From positions 2,104,415-2,168,414 of the forward strand of contig CP054595.1 in NCBI GenBank assembly GCA_013347225.1: 64,000 nucleotides of DNA. The letters are read 5' to 3'. The DNA is from Candidatus Accumulibacter similis (GTDB lineage Bacteria; Pseudomonadota; Gammaproteobacteria; Burkholderiales; Rhodocyclaceae). Position numbers and translations under genes: made by a program. Shown here piece by piece: positions 56,435 through 64,000 of this stretch. The notes under the pieces are model-generated. The model had not been told where the DNA came from. It made no database searches and worked only from the letters and a program-made list of their open reading frames with translations. The stretch's first letter is position 1. Every line of letters starts with the position of its first letter.

Positions 56435-57031
56435 ATGGAGATCCTGGCTGCGGAGCCCCTGAGCACGACTCACCTGGAGGACCGCGACACCAAGGGCGAC
56501 GTCTACGAGTACATGCTCGGCAAGATCGCCAGCGCCGGGCAGAACGGCCAATTCGGCACGCCGCGCCACATCATCCGGCTGATGGTGGAGCTGACCGCGC
56601 CGCAGCCCGGCGACGTGATCTGCGATCCGGCCTGCGGCACGGCGGGCTTTCTTGTCGCCGCGGGGGAGCACCTGCGCGAGCGCCACCCGACCATCCTGCA
56701 CGACGCCAGGCTGCGAGCGCACTTCCACCACCGCATGTTCCACGGCTTCGACTTCGACAACACCATGCTGCGCATCGGCAGCATGAACATGCTGCTGCAC
56801 GGCGTGGAGAACCCGGACATCCGCTACCGCGACTCGCTGGCGCAGGACCACGCCGGCGAGGAGGAGAAGTACACGCTGGTGCTGGCCAATCCGCCCTTTG
56901 CCGGCAGTCTGGACTACGAGAACACCGCCAAGGACCTGCTGCAGATTGTCAAGACGAAGACGACCGAGCTGCCGCAGCTTGCCGCTGCCACGCCGGTGAT
57001 CGCCCCACCCTACAACAAGCTCGACCATTGA
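56435..57031 (+). pseudogene. hsdM: type I restriction-modification methyltransferase HsdM, truncated at both ends
   Basis: 198 codons with the central part of an N6-adenine methyltransferase: DVYEYMLGKIASAGQNGQFG TPRHII, AdoMet motif I CDPACGTAGFL and catalytic motif IV LANPPF. Normal HsdM is about 480-520 aa; the N-terminal helical domain is missing apart from a short unrelated start, and after KTKTTEL the sequence switches to PQLAAATPVIAPPYNKLDH, which does not belong to the family. The C-terminal half with later motifs is gone, so no activity is expected. Confidence 0.85.
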
Positions 57032-57089
57032 TTTACGTTCGCAGCCTAACCTAAAATTATGCCGAGTCTTGTTATAGGTTCCCCATCCG

Positions 57090-58250
57090 ATGCACCGACC
57101 CGCTCCCGGCCGCTACGTCACCGTCACGACGGCCGGAGAACCGTTCCAGTCCTTCGTGCCAGTGCCGCTGCCGCCGGAGCCGCCGATCGTGTGGTCGGCC
57201 GCACTGCGGCGGCGCTTCGACGCGGCACTGGTCGCCCTGGGGCGGCTGGACGCGGTCACCGCGCTGCTGCCCAACGCGGCGCTGCTGCTCTACAGCTTCG
57301 TGCGCAAGGAGGCGGTGCTGTCCTCGCAGATCGAGGGCACGCAGTCCTCACTGGCGGACCTGCTGCTGTACGAGATCGACGAGCAGCCGGGCGTGCCGGT
57401 GGACGATGCGCGCGAGGTCAGCCGCTGCGTGGCCGCGCTCGAACGCGGCCTGAAGAAGCTGCGCGGCGGGCTGCCGCTGTGCACCCGCCTGCTGTGCGAG
57501 ATGCACAAGGTGCTGCTGACGCATCCCGGCGGCCGGGGCAAGACGCCCGGTGAAGTGCGCCGCACGCCGGTGTGGATCGGCGGCACCCGGCCCGGCAACG
57601 CGGCCTTCGTTCCGCCGCCGGCTGATGCGGTCCCGGAGTGCCTGACGTCGCTCGAGCGCTTCCTCAACGACGAGCCCGTGCCGCCGCTGATCAAGGCGGC
57701 GCTCGTGCACGTGCAGTTCGAGACCATCCATCCGTTTCTCGACGGCAACGGGCGCCTCGGGCGGCTGCTGATCGTGCTGCAGCTGGTGGCCGACGGCGTG
57801 CTGCGCGAGCCGATGCTCTATCCCAGCCTGTTCTTCAAGACCCATCGGGCGCTGTACTACGAGCTGCTCAACGAGGTGCGCCTGCGCGGGGATTGGGAGC
57901 GCTGGCTCGACTTCTTTGCGGAGGGCATCGAGGCGAGCGCGACGCAGGGCGTGGCGACGGCGAATGCGTTGCTCGCGCTGGTCAACGCGGATCGCGACCG
58001 CATCGCCGGCCTGGGCCGCGCGGCAGCGTCAGCGTTGGCGGTACAACAGGCGCTGCAGCGCCAGCCGATCGCCACCTCGGCCGCGCTGGTCAAGGCCACC
58101 GGGCTTACCCCGGCCACGGTCAACAAGTCGCTGGCGCATCTGGAGCGCATCGGCATCGTGGGTGAAGTCACGAACCGGCAGCGTGGCCGCGTGTTCAGCT
58201 ATCGCAGGTACGTCGAGGAACTGGCCGCCGAACTGGAGGAGCCCGCGTGA
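57090..58250 (+). CDS. Fic family protein, class II (autoinhibited AMP-transferase)
   Basis: 386 aa, intact. N-terminal Fic_N region with the inhibitory helix motif S-x3-E-G in SSQIEGTQSS (about 69-78), the Fic core with catalytic HPFLDGNGRLGRLL (about 214-227), and a C-terminal winged-helix domain (about 305-380: ALVKATGLTPATVNKSLAHL). It probably adds AMP to a target protein under release of inhibition. Located between hsdM and hsdR remnants in the same direction. Its stop overlaps a GTG of a tiny frame (GTGA). Confidence 0.92.
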   Translation: MHRPAPGRYVTVTTAGEPFQSFVPVPLPPEPPIVWSAALRRRFDAALVALGRLDAVTALLPNAALLLYSFVRKEAVLSSQIEGTQSSLADLLLYEIDEQPGVPVDDAREVSRCVAALERGLKKLRGGLPLCTRLLCEMHKVLLTHPGGRGKTPGEVRRTPVWIGGTRPGNAAFVPPPADAVPECLTSLERFLNDEPVPPLIKAALVHVQFETIHPFLDGNGRLGRLLIVLQLVADGVLREPMLYPSLFFKTHRALYYELLNEVRLRGDWERWLDFFAEGIEASATQGVATANALLALVNADRDRIAGLGRAAASALAVQQALQRQPIATSAALVKATGLTPATVNKSLAHLERIGIVGEVTNRQRGRVFSYRRYVEELAAELEEPA

Positions 58251-58315
58251 GCCCGAAGGGCCGCCCCAAGGGCGAACAGCCGCGCAGCGCGTCAGCGCGG
58301 AGGGTAGTCCAGTGA
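58247..58315 (+). CDS. 22-codon coupled reading frame between fic and hsdR
   Basis: Starts with GTG overlapping the fic stop and ends with TGA overlapping the hsdR GTG start, both as GTGA. The predicted peptide begins with SPKGRPKGEQPRS and is basic. Such PKGRP-containing short frames sit beside type I restriction genes in other genomes as I recall, so it may be a linker that carries ribosomes into hsdR, or the remnant of a lost gene. No direct evidence of a stable product. Confidence 0.3.
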   Translation: MSPKGRPKGEQPRSASARRVVQ

Positions 58316-61300
58316 GCCAGTTCGCCTTCCTGCAGGGTGAGTGGGCGGCAGTGTTCGAGTCCGCTGCGCGGGCCGAGACGGCCGTGCACGCCGATCCACG
58401 CACGGCTTGCTTCTACGCGCGCCGCGCGCTCGAACTGGCAGTGAGCTGGGCGTACAGACACGATGCGTCGCTGAAGCTGCCGTACCAGGACAACCTGTCG
58501 GCGCTGATCCACGACCCCAGCTTCAAGGAAGCCGCAGGCGAGGCGGTGTTCAGCAAGGCGCGGGTCATCAACACGCTGGGCAACCGTGCCGTGCACGGGC
58601 ATCGGGCGAGCCCGCTCGACGACGCGATGGTCGCGGTGCGCGAGCTGTTCCACGTGGCGTACTGGCTCGCCCGCACCTACGGTCGCGCAGCGCGACCGGC
58701 GCCGGGCCTGGCCTTCGACGCGGGCGCGCTGCCGAAGGCGGCACCGGTTCGCGGGCAGAGCGCCGAGCAGTTGCAACAGCTCGAAGCGGGTCTGCGCGAG
58801 CGCGACGAGAAGCTCGCCGCCTTGCTGGCCGACAAGACCACGCTGGGCGAGGAGCTGAAGCGCCTGCGCGCTGAAGTGGCGGCGGCCAAGCAGGCGGCAG
58901 CGGCACAGCCGGACACTCACGACTACTCCGAGGCAGAGACCCGCGACTATTTCATCGACCTGCTGCTGAAGGAAGCTGGCTGGCGGCTCGACCAGCCGCG
59001 GGACCGGGAGTTCGAAGTCGCCGGCATGCCCAACAACCGGGGCAAGGGCTTCGTCGATTACGTGCTCTGGGGCGACGACGGCAAGCCACTCGGGCTCGTG
59101 GAAGCCAAGCGCACCCGGCGCGATGCGCGCGTCGGCCAGCAGCAGGCCAAGCTGTACGCGGACTGCCTGGAGCGCCAGTTCGGGCAGCGCCCGCTGATCT
59201 TCTACTCCAATGGCTACGAGCAGTGGATTTGGGACGACACCCGCTACCCGCCGCGCGCGGTGCAGGGCTTCTACAAGAAGGCGGAGCTGGAGCTTGCGAT
59301 CCAGCGGCGCAGTACGCGCAAGCCTCTGGCGGCGGGCGAGATCAATCCCGCCATCGTCGAGCGCTACTACCAGACGCGCGGCATACGGCGCATCGCTCGG
59401 TGTTCCGGAAGTACCGCGCCATCTTCGACTACTTCGACTCGCTGCTGGTTGGGCTCACGGCCACGCCCAAGGACGAAGTGGACCGCAACACGTCCAGCCT
59501 CTTCGACCTGGAGAACGGCGTGCCGACCGACGCCTACGGACTCGACGAAGCCGTGCGCGAGGGTTTTCTCGTGCCGCCCAAGGCCGTGTCGGTGCCGCTG
59601 AAGTTCCAGCGCGAAGGGATCAACTACGACGAGCTGTCCGAAGAGGACAAGGATCGGTGGGACGCGCTGGAGTGGGACGAAGACGGCAACGTCCCCAATC
59701 GCGTGGAGGCCGAGGCGGTCAACAAGTGGCTGTTCAACAAGGACACCGTGGACAAGGTCCTGGAACACCTCATGACGAGGGGCCTGACGGTGGCCGGCGG
59801 CGATCGGCTCGGCAAGACCATCCTGTTCGCCAGGAACCAGCAGCACGCCGAGTTCATCGCGGAGCGCTTCAACGCCAACTACCCGCACCACAAGGGCGAG
59901 TTCGCGCGCGTGATCACATTCAAGACCGAGTACGCGCAGTGCCTGATCGACAACTTCTCGGCCAAGGACAAGGAACCCCACATCGCCATCTCGGTGGACA
60001 TGCTCGACACCGGAATCGACATTCCCGAGGTCGTGAACCTGGTCTTCTTCAAGCTGGTGCGCTCGAAGACCAAGTTCTGGCAGATGCTCGGTCGGGGCAC
60101 GCGCCTTTGCGCGGACCTGTTCGGGCCGGGCAAGCACAAAGAGTACTTCTGCGTCTTCGACTACTGCCAGAACCTGGAGTACTTCAGCCAGAACATCCCC
60201 GCCACCGAGGGCGCAGTCGCTGGATCGCTGGGCAAGCGGCTGTTCGATGCCCGGCTGGAGCTGATCGGCGAACTGGACAAGAAGTTGGCCGAAGCCGCCC
60301 GCCAAACGGCGCGCGAGACACGGGCGCCGCCGCATGGGCACCCGGCATCGGATGACGAGGTGCGCGCGCAGGTCGCAGCGCTGCTGCAAAGGGAAGTGGC
60401 CAGCATGAACCTTGACAACTTCGTCGTGCGGCCACGGCGGCGCATCGTCGAGAAGTACGCCAAGCCCGAAGCATGGGCTGTCTTGTCTCCGGAAGCGCTC
60501 TCGGACCTGTCGCATCAGGTCGCGGGTCTGCCGTCGGAACTCGACCCGGAAAACGAGGAGGCGAAGCGCTTCGACCTGCTGGTACTGAACCTCCAACTCG
60601 CGATGCTGCGGTCAGAGCCAGGCTTCGCTCGCCTGCGCGATCAGGTCAAGGCGCTTGCCGGTCTGCTGGAAGAGAAGTCGGCGATTCCGATGGTGCGCGA
60701 CCGGATGGCGCTGATCCAGGACGTGCAGACCGACGAGTGGTGGCAGGACGTGACCGTCCCGATGCTCGAGGAGATGCGCCGGCGCCTGCGTGACCTGATC
60801 AAGCTCATCGAGAAGCAGAAGCGCAAGCCCATCTACACCGACTTCGAGGACGAGATCGGCGGCGAGACGGCGGTCGAGCTGCCCGGTTTCGGCGAGGGCA
60901 CCGACTACGGGAGGTTCCGCGCCAAGGCGCAGGCCTTCCTGCGCGCGCACCAGGACCACATCGCGATTCACAAGTTGAGGATGAACAGGCCGTTGACCAC
61001 CGCCGATCTTGCCGAGCTGCAGCGCATGCTCGTGGAGAGTGGGGTCGGCGCGGCGGCAGACCTCCAGCGTGCCGCTGCGCAGTCGCAGGGGATGGGCCTT
61101 CTGGTCCGCTCGCTGGTCGGGCTCGATCGTCAGGCGGCGAAGGAGGCCCTGTCCGGGTTTCTGGCAGGGAAGGCGCTGGCCGCCAACCAGATCGATTTCG
61201 TGAACCTGATCGTGGACCACCTCACCGAGCATGGCGTGATGGACGCAGCACGGCTGTACGAATCCCCTTTCACCGACCTGACGCCGCGCGGCCCCGACGG

Positions 61301-61376
61301 GATGTTCAGTTCGGGACAGGTTGATGAGTTGGTGAGAATCCTGGACAGCATCCGCGCGATGGCGATTGCGGCCTGA
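58312..61376 (+). pseudogene. hsdR: type I restriction enzyme R subunit with internal deletion and frameshift
   Basis: First part (GTG 58312 to about 59390) has an N-terminal DUF4145-like helical domain (about 1-130), a coiled segment, and the nuclease site DYVLWGDDGKPLGLVEAKRT. It reaches YYQTRGIRRI where the ATPase core should start. Second part, one frame over, resumes with AHRSVFRKYRAIF, helicase motif III LVGLTATPKDE, motif V VDMLDTGIDIPEV, motif VI MLGRGTRL and the C-terminal domain to 61376. The intervening segment from Walker A to DEA of DEAH, roughly 150-190 residues, is gone. Junction contains GGCGCATCG, likely microhomology. Restriction cannot work. Confidence 0.85.
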
Positions 61377-61420
61377 CGCGCCGATCGGCATGATGTTGGC
61401 GACGCCGGCCCGCTGCCACC

Positions 61421-62521
61421 TCAGGCGCTCACCTCACGCGAGCTGATGCGGTAACGGAAGCTTTCCGGGTCGAGGCTGTCGAAGCGGCCGCCGGCGTTTT
61501 CCCCCTGCGGATACATCAGGAAGGGAATCTTCGGCCCGCTCGAGCCAGGCAGGCTGATGTCGTGCGCGGCGTTGTAGGCCAGCCAGTTCATCTCCCAACT
61601 GCCGAAGAGCCGGTTGCGGACGACGACGACCACCTCGTCCTGCAGCTTCAGCCCCGGCTTCTCCTCGAGCACCACCTTGCGCACGTCGGCGGGATCGACC
61701 GGGACCCAGCCGAATCCGGCGAGCCATACTTCCGCCCGGCAATGCTGCGCCTTGCTGATCTCGCCGGATTTGCCGAGGCTCCTGTAGCCGAAGCGCGAAT
61801 CGGCGATGCGGATGCCGTAGACGTCGCGCGCCGGCAGCCCGGCGGCACGCGCGAGACCGACGTAGAGCGCGTTGAGGTCGGCGCACTTGCCGGAGAGGTC
61901 GCCGCTTTCGAGCATCGCGCGAATGTCGCCGACGCCGCAGCCGCGTGTCTTCGGGTTGCGCGCCGTATGGTCGACGACCCACTCGTAGATGGCGCGTGCC
62001 TTGTCGAGGTCGCTGCGCGCGCCACGCGTGATCTCGCTCGCCGTGCGGCGGACGATGCCGTCGGTCGGCAACAGTTCGGTTGGCCCGGTGTAGAGCTTGA
62101 AGCTCGCCCTGTCGAGCGCCTTCACCGAGCCGGGCTGGCCGAAGTCGATCGCCCGGTCGCGGGTGGCGATGCGGCTGGTGACTTCGACGACGGGAGCGGC
62201 GGCTTCGGCGCTCCAGGTGGCGACCAGCATCTGCGCACCATAAACCGGGTCGCGCGCGATCTGCATGTTCGCCGCGTTGCCCTGCCAGAGGTTGCCCATC
62301 GGTCTGATCCAGGCGGCTTCATCGAGCGAGGGCAACGGCAGCCAGACGCGCGTCTCGCTGCCGCCACGGAGGACTTCGGCGCGCATGCTGACTTCGAAGA
62401 CTCGCCAGCCGTTGGCCGGGTTGGGGTCGAAGGACTGTGGCTCGGCGCGCGCCGGCCGCCAGGCGGCAGAGCCGGCGATGCTGAAGAGGGCGGTGGTCTT
62501 GAGGAAATCACGACGATCCAT
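61421..62521 (-). CDS. Tat-exported transglutaminase-like protein
   Basis: 366 aa. Twin-arginine signal MDRRDFLKTTALFSIAGSAA, then a beta-rich N-terminal domain and a transglutaminase core (about 190-290): Cys in LSGKCADLNALYVGLARAAG (about 222), His in KAQHCRAEVWLAGFGWVPVD (about 272) and Asp in that segment's end (VPVDPAD). The likely catalytic triad is complete. Function in the periplasm is peptide or protein modification or cleavage; exact reaction unknown. Convergent with hsdR. Confidence 0.85.
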   Translation of the reverse strand: MDRRDFLKTTALFSIAGSAAWRPARAEPQSFDPNPANGWRVFEVSMRAEVLRGGSETRVWLPLPSLDEAAWIRPMGNLWQGNAANMQIARDPVYGAQMLVATWSAEAAAPVVEVTSRIATRDRAIDFGQPGSVKALDRASFKLYTGPTELLPTDGIVRRTASEITRGARSDLDKARAIYEWVVDHTARNPKTRGCGVGDIRAMLESGDLSGKCADLNALYVGLARAAGLPARDVYGIRIADSRFGYRSLGKSGEISKAQHCRAEVWLAGFGWVPVDPADVRKVVLEEKPGLKLQDEVVVVVRNRLFGSWEMNWLAYNAAHDISLPGSSGPKIPFLMYPQGENAGGRFDSLDPESFRYRISSREVSA

Positions 62522-62731
62522 GGTGGGGCTCCTGAGTGGGTGAACGGTACGGTCGCAGCGGCGACGCAGGGGGAATCTGGCGGTCTCTGACGAGCCGGCC
62601 GCCGTCGGGCGAAGTTGCGGGTTGGCGCGGCTTGGCCGATGCGCCGGTGCCGATTGATCTGCCGCTGCCGTGCGGTGCCCACGGACTTCGTCCACGCGCC
62701 GGTGGCCGGTCGTCTTGCCAGCGAGCGCGCT

Positions 62732-63289
62732 TCATCGTGCCGGCCGCTCCAATCTGGCGGGCAGCTCGAGAACGGCCCGCAAGCGCTTGCTGACGGTCGC
62801 CGAATGCCAGTCGATGGCGCCCTCGGCGCGCAGGCGGGTGCGGTGGTGGCGGTCGAGGACGAGGGTGGTCGGCAGCAGGCGGACGCCCAATGCGCGGCTG
62901 AGTTGCTGCTCGCGATCGTCGATCACCGGCAGTTCGATGGCGTGCGCCGTCAGGAACGAGTCGAGCCGTGCCCGCTGATCGGCGACGGCGACGGTCAACA
63001 CCGCCAGCCGCTGCTCGCGCCAGCGGGTGCCGAGCTGCTGCAGCGCCGGCATCTCGTCGCGGCAGGGTTCGCACCACGAGGCCCAGAAGTTGATGATCAC
63101 CGGGCGGCCGGCAAGCGGTGCCAGCAGCGAGTCGAGCGGCGTCCCGGCGGTGCCGGACAGCCGGCGTGCCGACACGTCGCGCAGTTCGGCGGCGGCTGCG
63201 GCCGGTGACAGCGCACAGGCGAGCAGCAGGAGCATGCGGCAGACGCGCCCGGCCAGTCGCCGCGCGGGCGACAGCACGGCGCGGCGCAT
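62732..63289 (-). CDS. TlpA-like thiol-disulfide oxidoreductase
   Basis: 185 aa with an N-terminal signal or anchor (CRMLLLLACALSPAAAAA) and a thioredoxin fold: IINFWASWCEPCRDEMPALQ (about 70-89) with active-site WCEPC and a cis-Pro segment LGVRLLPTTLVLD (about 139-151). Expected in the periplasm reducing disulfides, for example in cytochrome c maturation. Start ATG 63289; an ATG 18 codons later is also possible. 210 bases upstream of the Tat protein on the same strand. Confidence 0.87.
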   Translation of the reverse strand: MRRAVLSPARRLAGRVCRMLLLLACALSPAAAAAELRDVSARRLSGTAGTPLDSLLAPLAGRPVIINFWASWCEPCRDEMPALQQLGTRWREQRLAVLTVAVADQRARLDSFLTAHAIELPVIDDREQQLSRALGVRLLPTTLVLDRHHRTRLRAEGAIDWHSATVSKRLRAVLELPARLERPAR

Positions 63290-63793
63290 CAGGGGCGCTG
63301 CAGCGGCGATCGACTTCTCCCGATTTCATCATCCGTCGCGAGGCGGAAGCCCCCGCGACTTACGGTGCTGCTGGTGGCCGACTGTTCGTCGGCGCGAATG
63401 TTGGCGGTAACGCAGACCGCCAAGGGCGGATTATCGCATGCGCGGCAGCGCGGGCGAGCGCTGCCGTATGCCGGCGCGTGCCGGTTTGGCGTCGCTTGTG
63501 CCGGTGCATGCCGGGCAAGGTGAGCGTCGCCTCGTCAGGAGTGGCGGCGGGGCTCGGTCTGCCGCTTCAGCCCACGGCGGGTCGAGCACCGGCTGGGCAT
63601 GGTCGACTGGCGATGGCTTGGCTGCGAGCAGAGGACGCCTGGCTGGCGGCCCGGCGGCCCGAACGGCGCGGCCAGGGTCGTGCTTGTTCCGGTCTCGAGC
63701 GGCAACGGCTGTTCCGGGGTGAGGATGTGACGGTCGTGCGGCTCCGGTATACCAAAGCCCGGGGTTGCGCCGCTTGCCGTGCCGTACCAAGAA
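63290..63793. other. intergenic region
   Basis: About 500 bases between the TlpA-like gene and the terminator. Open frames are Arg/Pro/Gly-rich and on both strands, none convincing. No operator or RNA element recognised. Confidence 0.35.
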
Positions 63794-63824
63794 AAAGGCC
63801 GGCAGCCCAAGGGTGCCGGCCTTT
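63794..63824 (-). terminator. rho-independent terminator of the PEP-CTERM gene
   Basis: AAAGGCCGGCA / TGCCGGCCTTT perfect 11 bp stem (63794-63804 with 63814-63824) with a 9-base loop. On the minus strand the 3' side leads into TTTTTC, which fits termination of the PEP-CTERM gene that stops at 63840. The A-run before it on the plus strand would also allow bidirectional use. Confidence 0.8.
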
Positions 63825-63839
63825 CGGGTGGAACGACGA

Positions 63840-64000
63840 TCAGGAGCGCTGCTTGCGGCGCAGGCCAGCGACACCAGCCAAGGCGAGGCCGGCGAGGGCC
63901 AGCGAACCCGGCTCCGGGGTCGGGTTGATCTCGCGGCCGATCTTCGTTTCGACGGATGCTCCGAATTCTGCGAAAGTGTTGGCAGGCAGGGTGAAGGAGT
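63840..64000 (-). CDS. PEP-CTERM sorting domain protein, 3' end only
   Basis: The last 53 codons of a gene that begins outside the window. The C-terminal tripartite signal is complete: the motif PTPEPGS, a hydrophobic stretch LALAGLALAGVAGL and the basic end RRKQRS. Proteins with this tail are processed by exosortase (EpsH) and linked to exopolysaccharide-rich, biofilm- or floc-forming Gram-negative bacteria. The visible upstream part (FTLPANTFAEFGASVETKIG) gives no further domain clue. Confidence 0.9.
   Translation of the reverse strand, partial: SFTLPANTFAEFGASVETKIGREINPTPEPGSLALAGLALAGVAGLRRKQRS

Noticed and set aside
63431..63874. Minus-strand frame across the terminator and PEP-CTERM end
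   Set aside because: It runs through the terminator hairpin and overlaps the real PEP-CTERM reading frame.

Overview
The window is a 64 kb piece of a high-GC proteobacterial chromosome. The gene families and order fit a betaproteobacterium of the Rhodocyclales, and most resemble Candidatus Accumulibacter-type genomes; this assignment is inference, because no rRNA gene is present. Pointers are a PEP-CTERM protein at the right edge, a citramalate synthase-leuCDB cluster, prfB with its programmed frameshift next to lysS, a Na/Pi cotransporter, and many MHH-type ion transporters. I found no tRNA, rRNA, CRISPR array, complete insertion sequence or prophage.

Layout. 0-13 kb: ordinary housekeeping and metabolic genes (NlpC/P60 lipoprotein, gabD, cobD, a CapA-type phosphatase-fold protein, PNPOx-fold protein, HAD hydrolase, a two-PAS histidine kinase, alpha/beta hydrolase) ending in a small translationally coupled zeta-toxin-like pair. 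13.3-28.4 kb: an ion-homeostasis block with five CNNM/CorC-type membrane proteins, a universal stress protein, a Na/Pi cotransporter, TrkH, and a four-gene operon of a DUF1538 membrane protein, a PII-like protein, a CBS protein and an unknown protein. 28.6-30.8 kb: a haem protein gene between two direct copies of a 145-150 bp repeat, then a HigBA toxin-antitoxin pair. 30.9-36.5 kb: a minus-strand operon read as hpf, a 65-codon small gene, terC, usp, a voltage-sensor protein that has lost its pore, and a type II P-type ATPase, divergent from an NhaR-like LysR regulator.

37.6-43 kb: mnmC2, lysS, prfB and a NUDIX gene. 43.3-47.7 kb: decayed genes, namely a metallophosphoesterase/NadD-like reading frame broken by an amber codon, a 16 bp tandem duplication and a further frame change, and a cobalt/nickel ECF locus (cbiM with a one-base frameshift, cbiO, no cbiQ) behind a palindrome that overlaps a -10 box. 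47.9-51.2 kb: exported aminopeptidase, lipase-like hydrolase, a large unknown protein. 51.7-56.4 kb: leuC-leuD-cimA-leuB, a complete set for citramalate to 2-oxobutyrate as well as the isopropylmalate steps. 56.4-61.4 kb: a wrecked type I restriction-modification locus (truncated hsdM, intact class II Fic protein, hsdR lacking its Walker A to DEAH segment, no hsdS). 61.4-64 kb: Tat-exported transglutaminase-like protein, TlpA-like thioredoxin, a strong terminator and the 3' end of a PEP-CTERM gene.

The strongest candidates for undescribed biology are the DUF1538-PII-CBS operon, the poreless voltage sensor inside a stress/calcium-type operon, the pair of inverted two-gene CNNM operons enclosing usp-nptA, and the 65-codon gene locked by ATGA overlaps between hpf and terC. 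Several losses (hsdR, hsdM, cbiM, the channel pore, the NadD-like gene) could be real decay or assembly error; reads would decide.
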